Below are positions 47,639 through 56,249 of a stretch of 64,000 nt of DNA, piece after piece; the first letter of the stretch is position 1, and each line of letters begins with the position of its first letter. The stretch spans positions 5,154,001-5,218,000 of the forward strand of contig NC_049564.1 in NCBI RefSeq assembly GCF_013368755.1, read 5' to 3'. Below the pieces are notes generated by a model. The model had not been told where the DNA came from. It did no database searches and worked only from the letters and a program-made list of their open reading frames with translations. The position numbers and the translations under genes were made by a program. Source of the stretch: Talaromyces rugulosus (taxonomy: Eukaryota > Ascomycota > Eurotiomycetes > Eurotiales > Trichocomaceae).

Positions 47639-48013
47639 TTAAACAACATTGTTGCGGTCATAATTCGAGTCCCGGTGATAGCTGGTGCCGGTATTAGGGT
47701 TGGAGTACTCCTTGTGCACGTGCGTGGAATTGTCCAGGCCGGAGGTGTCGCGGTCTACATCACGGTGATAGTAGCGCCCGGAATCGTCCATTTGCTCGCG
47801 ATGATGGCGGCGCGTGTAGGCGTCGCGGTCGTAGTCGATATGCTGGTCATACGAGCCAGTGGTTGGATCGTACGAGGTGCGGTTGGCGCCGTATGTGCTG
47901 GCGTCGGCGGTAGTGCCATACGTGCTGGTGTCATAAGTGTTGCCATAGGCATCGGTTCCGTAGGTACCATAGTTGGAACCGTAGTTGGTGGTGCCGTAGA
48001 GGTTGCTAGTCAT
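47639..48013 (-). CDS. Tyr/Gly/Thr-rich low-complexity protein
   Basis: Single exon, 124 aa. Residues 1-55 are a run of Tyr-Gly-Thr/Asn units (YGTTNYGSNYGTYGTDAYGN). The rest is Asp/Arg/His/Tyr-rich (DYDRDAYTRRHHREQ; YYHRDVDRD). No signal peptide or membrane helix. Composition is prion-like and unlike the opposite-strand frame, which is a Val/Ile/Gly-rich shadow. I do not recognise a family. It might be a conidial or stress-linked disordered protein, but nothing in the sequence proves it. Start at 48013 (context GCCATGA) is the only ATG upstream of the repeats. Confidence 0.55.
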   Translation of the reverse strand: MTSNLYGTTNYGSNYGTYGTDAYGNTYDTSTYGTTADASTYGANRTSYDPTTGSYDQHIDYDRDAYTRRHHREQMDDSGRYYHRDVDRDTSGLDNSTHVHKEYSNPNTGTSYHRDSNYDRNNVV

Positions 48014-48593
48014 GGCGATGATGTCTTGTGAGATCAGGTTGTACTGAGTTCTTAAAAAAGTTTTAAGCCTTGGTGCTTCTCGAGAAGAGTTTGAAATTGT
48101 TGCTTAATCTAGGGATCTAAAAATGCATAAGAAGGCCGCCTTATATACCTTTCATCCACCGATACTTGCCGTCATGATAGAGTTTGACATCATGTTTGCC
48201 CCCATGGAAACCACATAGTGACCCAGTAGATCGAACCCCACGGTAGCATCTCGTGGCTAATAGGAGACGAATTATACGAATACATGCCACCACATTGTCT
48301 GTATTTGCTGGAGGCGATTGTGTGCATAAAGAATGCGCCGCCGCCACTATTACAACGTATCCACGACCTGGAACCATGCGGAGCGTCTCCTATCTCAAAC
48401 CATTGGCCTCGCGCCGTTTCGTTTCGTGGTGGCGTGGCAGAAGAATAGGTTCATCCCGAAATCTTATTATCGCTGTCCAGTAATTCTGCATGGAAAAAAA
48501 AAAAAAAAAAAAAAAAAAAATTAAAACAACGCCATTGTATCATCCGGACATTCTACTCATTCAATTTCGTATGTATGGGTGTAAAAATGCTCC
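48014..48593. other. Intergenic with long poly-A
   Basis: 580 nt. A 27-nt A tract lies at 48494-48520 just beyond the 3' end of the glucanase gene. No transposon ends or target-site duplication seen around it. Confidence 0.5.
48494..48520. repeat. Poly-A tract, 27 nt
   Basis: Uninterrupted run of A on the plus strand, followed by TTAAAAC. No adjacent retroelement sequence was recognised. Confidence 0.9.
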
Positions 48594-49873
48594 TCAAGAG
48601 GTTTGGTAAACCTTGAAACTCTTAAACTCCCAATAGGCATCTTGGAACGCGCTTGGGTTTTGCGCAACGTAGTCGGTGCAGTTGCTGGGGCACGATGCCT
48701 GGTCGGTATAACGAGCAGTGGATCCAGCGAGCGCCCCGCACAAGTCGATGTTGGCAATGATACTTTGGTTTTTGAAATGTGATGAGATGCTGCAGTCGGT
48801 GCTGGGAAAGTCGGCTGTGGCCTCACCCCAGGTGGAAGGGTCTGGGCTGCCGCTGGTGATGTCGGATGGGATAGAGTCGCGCGCGAACCACCAGATGCGG
48901 ATTCCAGCATCTCGAAGCTCAGTAGCATAAACCTAGAGCATGTTGTTAATATAGATTTTGTTTAAATGATGTCAGTTGTAATTCTTACCCCTCCGCCGTT
49001 CTTGTTGAACTCCGGCCCGTATGACGCGGTAGAGCCCTGAACACCGCATCCCTCATTCGAGTTGGTGCCATTATAGCAATTGGATGAAGTGACACTGCCG
49101 GTTTCCTTGCGCTTCACTTTCATACTGCAGTCGTCGGTCGTATGCAACGTCATGCTGTTTCCCCACGTTCCGTTGTTCACCGCTTCAACAACATCAATCT
49201 CTCCGTTCATCGGCCAGTTGCTCGAGTCAGATAGCCACAATGCTGGCCATGTGCCACAGCCGAACGGCGTGTGCAGAATGTCAAAGATGAACAAGCCGTC
49301 GTTGTACGTGTTGTTCGACTGGATCCGGACAGAGTTGCGCCCCCCTACCGTGTTAGGATACTTGGTGTCGACTTGGAGGAAGGCCGATTCACTGGTCGCA
49401 TAGGTCAAGTTTGACCACCTGGCGTTGGACTCTGCTATATAACTGATTGGGCGAGTTAGACACACATGACATACAGAATGATAAAGCCCAACTTACACGA
49501 CAAATCCAGCAGTCGGGTCAGCCGTCGACCAATAATAAAAGTTGTCAAAAAAGTTCTCCCCTTCAAAAGTATCTTTTAGTGAGTAGTTGAGCGCCGAGTA
49601 GCTCGGGTATCGGTTCGCCTTCCAGCCTTCGTATGCGCCCACAATGACAGCAATGATCACAACCACCAGCACCACTCCAGCGATGATTTGGGTGCGCCGT
49701 CTCCATCCTCGGGGGTCGAATTTGGAATATCTGCTTGCTGGCTGGGCCTCGTTGCCATCGAGGCCATGGCTGTAGGACTGAGGGATGGCAGGGTTGTACG
49801 CAGGATTGTACGGCTGCTCAGTCTTTGGGTATTGAGACTGGCTGTCGTCTAAATGCGGCATGTGATGCGACAT
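48594..49873 (-). CDS. GH16 endo-1,3(4)-beta-glucanase-like, type II membrane anchor
   Basis: Glycoside hydrolase family 16 enzyme, probably cleaving or remodelling cell-wall beta-glucan. Exons: 49497-49873, 48989-49442, 48594-48932 (389 aa). Residues 1-60 are a Pro/Tyr/Gln-rich cytosolic tail ending in RRR; a membrane helix spans about 61-80 (TQIIAGVVLVVVIIAVIVGA), so the catalytic domain faces outside. The retaining motif GEIDVVE gives nucleophile E207 and acid/base E212. Upstream is FGCGTWPALWLSD and downstream WWFARDSIP, both standard in this fungal GH16 group. Several NxS/T sites are present. No GPI signal is seen at the C-terminus, which ends EFKSFKVYQTS. Confidence 0.9.
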
Positions 49874-50859
49874 TTCGGCTTAAAGATACGTTTTTTTCGA
49901 AAGACCAAAAATCGTGTAGAAAAGCGCAGTAAAATATTGGTGAGGCCGCAAACCAATACGCGACAGAACAAACGGTATATGGAACAATTGACTCAGCAGC
50001 CCTGGTGGGTATGACCTGTTGTCTAAAAGATGTGTCAGTAAGCCTCACAGCATGCAGCGAGCAGCAGCAGAGTCATGTACCTATTCTATGTGTCAGACGA
50101 GATGGACGATGAAAGAAATAAAAGAACAAAAAGAAAGAAGCGCTGGGTTGATGTTGTGCCACAAAATAGGCAGGCACGTTGTTTGAAAGGCCCCACCGGG
50201 TCCAGGCTCAAGCTCGGAGAATCCTCGACCTGCATTATCCGCACCATCATTATTACTCCTACTACGCCTGGAACAGCAACAAGCATTACTATCCTGACAG
50301 CGCATGTTGGCTGGATGTCTATCGCCCGCGCAGGACTGGCCTGCCAGGTGAGACAGGCGCCAGTAGAGGCCAATAACAATGGCGGCCGCAGCTGCTTCGC
50401 CACAATCGCGATGAACCCGTTGCTATGCAATGTATGCTCGCTCGAAGCAAGGTGCTGACTAGCAAGCTAGCAACTCCATGCGACGCGTCATTTGTTTCAT
50501 GGTGGTGGCCTATCAATGGGCCGCGTGGCGTACTATGCTTGTCGCTTAAACTCTCTCTGTACGACTTTGTCGTCGGCCAGCTTACTGCGTCGCTAACTAA
50601 CAGGACGGAAACAGATAAAGGCGAGGAAAACGAGCTGCTCGATTGCTTGGGTTGGATTATTGAATACATCATTGCGGAATGTGACTGGCCCGCCAACCCT
50701 TGCTTCCTTGCGCCGTTGATCATAACTCATGCTATCATAACTGACATCATACCGGAAAAATCGTCGAACCGTGACTAGCATCCTTCGTGCGAGGATAGTA
50801 AGAAGAATAAACTAACAACTCTGCAATCTATCGAGGGGTTGAAAAGGGTCGAAAACAGA
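49874..50859. other. Intergenic
   Basis: 986 nt between two minus-strand genes: promoter of the glucanase gene and 3' region of the DUF3292 gene. Short frames on both strands lack domains. Confidence 0.5.
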
Positions 50860-53375
50860 TCATTGCCATGGCTTCGTTTTCTTCGCCTTCTCGCTCGGCA
50901 CGCCCAAAACTTGCCATTTGGTTTTGCTCCATCCGACAATGAGATTGAACACCTCGTCTCTCTCGGCTCGGTTCAGATTCAAAACCTCCATCCTTGTGCG
51001 AATCCCTCGTATCTCCCCGTTATTGATGGCCTGACTATTTGCCGAGGGGTTCCCCGTTTGGTCGTCGATCGAGGGGTCCAAGAACTCCAATTCAAGCCGT
51101 TCCAAGCCGGAGTCAATACCAGCCACCTTGGAGGATAAAGGGCTATTTCGCTTAGTCACCTGGGCGAGACAGCCGAATCCGTACGACCAGCGTATCTCCT
51201 GGACCAAGTTGCACTTTTTCTTCGTTGGGTCAAGAGCGGCGAGAGAATGGTCCTTTCCGATAAAGCTGAGCCCCTCAGGTGAGATGATGAGATGTCCTTG
51301 GTGACCGTGACGGAAAACAGCAAAGGATATTGAATTCTTGCAAGAGTCAATGTCGCTGTTATATCTGCCCTTGGAGGCTGTTTGATCGTGTAGTGCAGCA
51401 CGTTGTTCTTGAGTCTCAACAGCATCTTCGAAGGTTTCTTTCTGCTCAGCGGTCTTCTTCGAGTAATGACCCCCATGAGATAGCTCATGAGTGTACATTT
51501 CATGACGACGAAGAATTTCATGCTTCTGTAGAAACCCGATTGCCCAGTCCGCTATAAGTTGTCAGCATTTAGGAGTATTAAGTACACATAGGTGGGAAAC
51601 TTACAATGCGAAGGGATATCCCAGAAAACCCAGCGTACGGGACTCACAATAAATATAACGGTATCGAGGATGCCGACTAGCAATTGGCCAGCAGATGAAA
51701 AAAGTATTAATTGCAACGAACCAGAAGATCTTCATGCAATATTCCATGCTTGCAAACAACGCCACAAGCAAACAAGATGAGAAAAACAATAGAGTAGCAG
51801 CCGTTTTTGCAGGGTTGCGCCAGTGGTAGAAGCTACAAACAACAATCAGTTTTTGTTATGCATTGAATTTTAGCAGTCCACGCACTTTCGGAGCACTTCC
51901 AGAATTGCCGCGAGATCGCAGAGTTGGATATAAATAAATGGGGCTGCCTCGTCCATCAGAGGCTCAAGCCACTTCTTGCGGCCATACACATAGACCAATT
52001 CACCACAGCGATGTGCCTGAGCTCTACGATCCAGTACTCGGTTGAGGGACTCGCGCATCGATGTTATATCAGTTGGATAAAACCGCCGTTTCACCACAAT
52101 GAAAATGATATATGCGTACTAACTTGGTAAGCTTCGAAGGTAATCAATTTGAGAAATGTGCTCGACCTACCAAGAAACCAACGACGTGCTGGGTGTACCA
52201 CAAAACAGCAAAGATTGCGTACCAAAGCCCTGTTCGTCGTGGGTTCTCCCATCGGTATAAGTCTCTTAAGCTCATCAACCATGCCTGCCATGGTTCCGTA
52301 GACATGACAAGGCGCTCTACCAACGGGACAGGGTCAAATGACAGCTCTGAGGCTCCGTCGTCCTCATATCGCCCCGTGAAAGACTGTGAAAAGTATAATA
52401 AAAGCTATACATAAATCAGAATACCACGTTATTTTGTAGTAGCCGAAGCCTTACTTCGCCCAGGTAATTTTCCCATCTGAAACGAGTCTCTCCATCTTCA
52501 CCATATCTTTCACTAAAGCTCTCATCCCTGAAGCTCGGATACTGAGTCTTCAGCCATGGAGCCAGGCGGACACGCTTGATATATCTGCTTGTAATCCATG
52601 CCACTGCTAAACTCTGTCGGTGAGCTTCGAGTAATTCGACTTTTTTCCTTTGAAGTTCATAGTTTATTGCACGAGAGTCATCGTTCCAACTTTCATCAAT
52701 TTGTCCCTCTTCTCTGTTCATGTTAACCCCCCTCAGAGCATTCGTAAAGATCGTTCCATTCGTCTTTTGGTGGTCGGTACCTCTGCCTCTGGCCCGCGAG
52801 TATTCGGCCTCGAAAAGAGCATCGTACTCAGCCAAGAACTCTCGATCGGCCTGGGGTGTTAAATAAGGCCGAGTTGCCTTTGACAGGCCCTTCGCAGCTT
52901 TCCCCTGATAGTGCTGGATAATTGAACGGCGAGGATGCAGTACGCTCCTTGCTATGCCTTTGGTCGTATTTTTCGCATTCGCGTGCAACAATTTGGAACC
53001 TCGGGGTACGTTGGCCGTCGAAGGATTTTTGTGGCCAGGCACTCTCGCTGGATTAAAGGCCGGGTCATTTTTGAGAAATTCGTGCGAGATGACATGCTCT
53101 GTATTATTATTGTTTGGAGGCGAGAAATTATGGGTTGGGGGTCCTGATCCATATAGCCTGTTCTTAACAACCTGTTTACCATTTCTAGGGGCTTGTGATA
53201 GTGACTTTTGCAGTTTTCGAGATACTGCTTTAGGAAGAAACCTAGGATTGCTTGATTCTCCCTGCACGCCGATGTTTTCAATATGGGCACCTGCGTCGAC
53301 GTCCTCGATATCCGAAAGTTGCCACGTACTGCTAGTTAGTATAGGGTCCATGTTTCCTTCCGAGGTTACATTCAT
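50860..53375 (-). CDS. DUF3292-type fungal membrane protein, with shifted exon
   Basis: Fungus-specific protein of the DUF3292 kind, with membrane segments and a C-terminal GRAM/PH-like part; role unknown. Exons: 52455-53375, 52171-52383, 51886-52118, 51648-51832, 50860-51551 (747 aa). The first 200 residues are disordered. Hydrophobic segments include GLWYAIFAVLWYTQHVVGFL, AATLLFFSSCLLVALFASM and FWFVAINTFFICWPIA. The last exon is hydrophilic and carries the GRAM-like strands (GHLIISPEGLSFIG; NLVQEIRWSYGF). At the fourth junction, a TATT doubling (51648-51655) puts 43 following nucleotides out of frame. Those 43 nt read VSPVRWVFWDIPSH in another frame and end at a good GTAAGT donor. I splice them out with the GTGAGT donor to keep the frame. 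The gene may be weakly damaged here. Confidence 0.78.
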
Positions 53376-53954
53376 AGCTCAATGGAGCTGCTATGAAAGT
53401 AACAGTGATAGAATCCGGGTCAAGGACGACATTTCAGCTTCTGTGTAACTTCTACCCATGTAACTCAAGACCCCAGCCACTCCGGTCTGGTTCACAACAT
53501 ACGGTGAAGAACGAGTCAATAGAGGCATACAATAGGAAATTAGACGATGCGATAAAACTATCTGCGAAGTTTCACATGCACAGATTGACATGAAATAACA
53601 GCAAAGCATTCAAAATCGGAGAAAGGCAGGGTAATGACATCAACCCATCAATTGATTTGGGTGGATCCGGATGACGTTCGTCTGCTGTCAGACCTGCTCC
53701 TATAGATATAGATTAAAAAAACATGATTTTTCAAGAGTCCTTTTTCCCCCCTTACCATATTTAGCATTTCTGGTATATATTTTTATTTATTGTTATTTTT
53801 TTACCACGTATCTGTGTAGACAATTCTAGCCGGAGAACGGCTCAGTATACTTTCCATTTTACTATAGGTATGAGCGGTGGCCATACCGATTACATGAAGA
53901 TTTTTTTTGTTTGTTAAATAGGCTTTCTTCTAACATTGCAGCGGAACAACTTCT
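53376..53954. other. Intergenic, left edge of accessory block
   Basis: 579 nt, AT-rich from 53700. Separates the housekeeping part from the accessory block. No gene or exact CCGAWWWWTCGG copy found. Confidence 0.5.
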
Positions 53955-54631
53955 TCAATCTGTTAGACCAGGGATTTTTGTCGCCCCTAATAGACTGCCT
54001 GTTTCCGTCTTCACTGGCGCGGAAGGAATGACCACAGTCATAAAACGGCAATGAACACTACCGGTATTTTTCCATCCATGCATTGTCCCTCTTGAAGATG
54101 AAGAAAGGAGTGAAAAATGTTAGCATCCATAATCATGCTCACTATTGAGTCTTTAGGTTTGATAGAGTCCAAATCTTACCTTTGTACAAAAACGTCGCCT
54201 TCTGACAAAGTCTCCTCCACGCCATCGTCAAGAATGAGAGTGATTGATCCTTTCAAGATGACTCCATAGTCTAAGCTTTGGTTACGATGCATATACACCG
54301 GTTCTTTCGTCTGGCTTAAATCACTAGAAGCCGACAGCGGTGGAACATCGACTATCTCGCAAACAATGTTTCCTTGCGCATGCTTTGAACGGGCGAGATT
54401 TTCAGTAGAAAATTCATTTCTTGGGCCCTGTGGCTCAACGGGATAGTTGGTCGTTCGATGTATGAGATAAAACCCCGGAACTGATTGCTCATTCTCAGTT
54501 GTAATGTCTGCGCGTGGACTAACAGAATTGATATGGTCGTTATGAGTGAATACTGCCTTGCCATCTGGTGTATGCCCGGTAACTAGCCGGCGTGTTAATG
54601 GCAAATGGGGTAGAGGGTGAAAAGACGACAT
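53955..54631 (-). CDS. Cupin-domain protein
   Basis: Small beta-barrel protein of the RmlC-like cupin class. Exons 54180-54631 and 53955-54090, 89-nt intron (195 aa). Cupin motif 1 is degenerate: PVYMHRNQSLDYGVILKGS, where the first metal His pair is reduced to one His. Motif 2 reads SEGDVFVQRGTMHGWKN and is spread over the intron. This family of stand-alone fungal cupins often sits in metabolic gene clusters. It may be an isomerase, decarboxylase or a non-enzymatic binder; metal dependence is doubtful. It is divergent from the lyase gene, sharing a 364-nt promoter with an exact CCGAWWWWTCGG site almost at its centre. Confidence 0.85.
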
Positions 54632-54780
54632 TGATTTATTGTTTCGAAAACTGGATAAGAGGAGGAAGTAGACAAATAAACGATATTAAAACCACGCGTA
54701 ATTGAATCGACAAATATCCAGAAACATAAATAATAATAAATAATTATTAAAAGCCAAGTCAATATAGAGTAATGATGTTC

Positions 54781-54792
54781 CCGAAATACCGG
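54781..54792. promoter_or_regulatory. Looser CCG-N6-CGG site
   Basis: CCGAAATACCGG: outer half sites as in the cluster palindrome, inner A/T rule broken by one C. Second site in the cupin/lyase promoter. Confidence 0.45.
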
Positions 54793-54811
54793 CGACACTC
54801 ATATCAAGAGG

Positions 54812-54823
54812 CCGATTTATCGG
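54812..54823. promoter_or_regulatory. Cluster palindrome copy 1, CCGATTTATCGG
   Basis: Exact match to CCGAWWWWTCGG, embedded in the longer palindrome GGCCGATTTATCGGCC (54810-54825). Everted CCG/CGG half sites six apart, as bound by dimeric Zn2Cys6 factors. Confidence 0.7.
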
Positions 54824-54995
54824 CCACGGAAAATATCACTTCGTCCCTGAAACCGCCATAGTACAAACATATGTAATTAAACAATCGCCAAAAGTTTAAT
54901 CAATATTTTTTTCTTCTCTCGAAATGTTGAAACTATTTCCTGGCCTACAGTTTCCGAGGATACCTTAGGAATACATCCTATTACATCGACGAAAC

Positions 54996-55937
54996 ATGCC
55001 TCCTAGTCAAGAACAGAAATTATCAGCAGCAGCTCGTCTTCGGGCTAACCTCGCCGACCAGTCAAAAACAATAATTTGTCCCGGCATTTACGATGGTATA
55101 ACAGCTCGGATAGCTCTTAATGAGGGATTTGAACATATCTATATGACCGGAGCTGGCACAGCCGCAACCCGCTTGGGTGTACCGGACCTGGGACTGGCAA
55201 CTATGAATGATATGGTTGCAAATGCACGCACGATTGCATCTTTGGATCGCTCAATTCCCTTAATCGCTGATGCCGATACCGGTTATGGAGGCCCTTTAAT
55301 GGTCGCACGGACAGTTAAAGAGTACATGACTGCCGGCGTAGCAGCAATGCATATCGAAGATCAAGTTGTAACGAAGCGATGCGGCCATCTCTCTAACAAA
55401 GAGTTGGTCGATGAGGACATCTACCTCAGTCGGATTCGAGCCGCTGTGATGGCACGAGAAGAGTTGTCGGAATCGTGGCCGGGAATGGATATTGTCATTA
55501 TTGCACGAACAGACTCACTCCAGTCCCTGGGATACGACGCTGCTGTTAAACGCCTTCAAAATGCAGTCTCGATTGGTGCCGATGTCGCTTTTCTCGAGGG
55601 AATGACAACAATGGAACAATGCCGGAGTGTCTGCACCGACTTGGCACCCACCCCGGTGCTATTGAATATGGTAGCTGGTGGAGTGACACCCGATTTGAGC
55701 GCCGATGAAGCTGCAGGTCTGGGTTTTAAAATCATCATCTTTCCCGCCGTGTGTCTTAGTCCGGTTGTGGACGTAGTTACGCAGGCTCTAAAAACCTTCA
55801 AGACATCACGGAGAAATGAGGTTAGTGATTTCCAGCGGCAGACCGGTGTCAGAGGCTTTTTCAATGTCTGCCGTCTAAATGAATATTTGGAATTCGACCG
55901 TCAAGCCGGTGGGAGTTCATTTAATGGAGGAGTCTAG
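54996..55937 (+). CDS. Isocitrate lyase/PEP-mutase superfamily C-C lyase
   Basis: Mg-dependent lyase or hydrolase splitting a C-C bond of a 2-hydroxy- or 2-oxo-diacid, as in methylisocitrate lyase, dimethylmalate lyase and oxaloacetate hydrolase. Single exon, 313 aa. Substrate entry motif CPGIYDGITARIA; metal site ADADTGYGG (D92, D94); flexible loop EDQVVTKRCGH with C129; then IARTDSLQSLG and FLEGM. The Cys in KRCGH marks a lyase; phosphonate-forming PEP mutases lack it, so phosphonate chemistry is unlikely. Length (313) is near single-domain members. No organelle signal. Shares a promoter with the cupin gene. Natural substrate unknown; oxaloacetate or a substituted malate are the simplest guesses. 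Confidence 0.9.
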   Translation: MPPSQEQKLSAAARLRANLADQSKTIICPGIYDGITARIALNEGFEHIYMTGAGTAATRLGVPDLGLATMNDMVANARTIASLDRSIPLIADADTGYGGPLMVARTVKEYMTAGVAAMHIEDQVVTKRCGHLSNKELVDEDIYLSRIRAAVMAREELSESWPGMDIVIIARTDSLQSLGYDAAVKRLQNAVSIGADVAFLEGMTTMEQCRSVCTDLAPTPVLLNMVAGGVTPDLSADEAAGLGFKIIIFPAVCLSPVVDVVTQALKTFKTSRRNEVSDFQRQTGVRGFFNVCRLNEYLEFDRQAGGSSFNGGV

Positions 55938-56124
55938 AATCCTGCTAGATGTCAGAACTGGGGCTGCAGTGAATATCACTAGGCTTACTTAAGCGGACAA
56001 AATTATTGGTCATAAAGCCAGCATAGCCTTTCATAAATTTCATATTAAGTAGTTATCAATTTAATTGGCACTCGTTGAACATAAGTCCCTTTAATTGGGG
56101 TGGGGGGGGGTTATCTGGATAGAG

Positions 56125-56139
56125 TTAGGGTTAGGGTTA
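56125..56139 (+). repeat. Interstitial telomere-type repeat, TTAGGG x2.5
   Basis: TTAGGGTTAGGGTTA, the fungal telomere unit, beside a run of ten G (56101-56110). May act as a Tbf1/Myb-type box or mark an old chromosome end; also able to form a G-quadruplex with the G-run. Confidence 0.8.
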
Positions 56140-56177
56140 CCCCGGGATCGGTGCTTTCTGCCCCCGCAGGTCATATG

Positions 56178-56189
56178 CCGAGTTCCCGG
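56178..56189. promoter_or_regulatory. CCG-N6-CGG site before the regulator
   Basis: CCGAGTTCCCGG, 61 nt before the regulator ATG. Keeps half sites and spacing of the cluster palindrome but not the A/T core; possible autoregulation. Confidence 0.4.
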
Positions 56190-56249
56190 AGACCTGAAAC
56201 GTTACAGCTCCAGCGTGCATACGATATCGTCCTTTTTGTCCTGATCACA

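Larger units (their letters stand above)
54632..54995. promoter_or_regulatory. Bidirectional promoter cupin / lyase
   Basis: 364 nt, AT-rich. Contains the palindrome at 54812-54823 (181 nt from one ATG and 173 nt from the other) and a looser CCG-N6-CGG at 54781-54792. Both genes are probably switched together from here. Confidence 0.65.
55938..56249. promoter_or_regulatory. Upstream region of the cluster regulator
   Basis: 312 nt. Contains a G-run (56097-56110), a telomere-type repeat (56125-56139) and CCGAGTTCCCGG at 56178-56189. The latter two lie within 125 nt of the regulator ATG. Confidence 0.55.

Noticed and set aside
47558..48031. 157-codon Val/Ile/Gly-rich frame opposite the Tyr-rich gene
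   Set aside because: Its composition is the exact complement of the Tyr/Gly/Thr repeats, so it is an antisense shadow.
48494..48520. Retrotransposon tail suggested by poly-A
   Set aside because: No reverse transcriptase, target-site duplication or repeat copy was seen nearby.
53825..53845. Additional cluster site CCGGAGAACGG near the left edge
   Set aside because: Spacing is five instead of six and the core is GC-rich; not the same motif.
54996..55937. Phosphonate biosynthesis via PEP mutase
   Set aside because: The loop KRCGH carries the lyase Cys; PEP mutases lack it, and no phosphonopyruvate decarboxylase is nearby.
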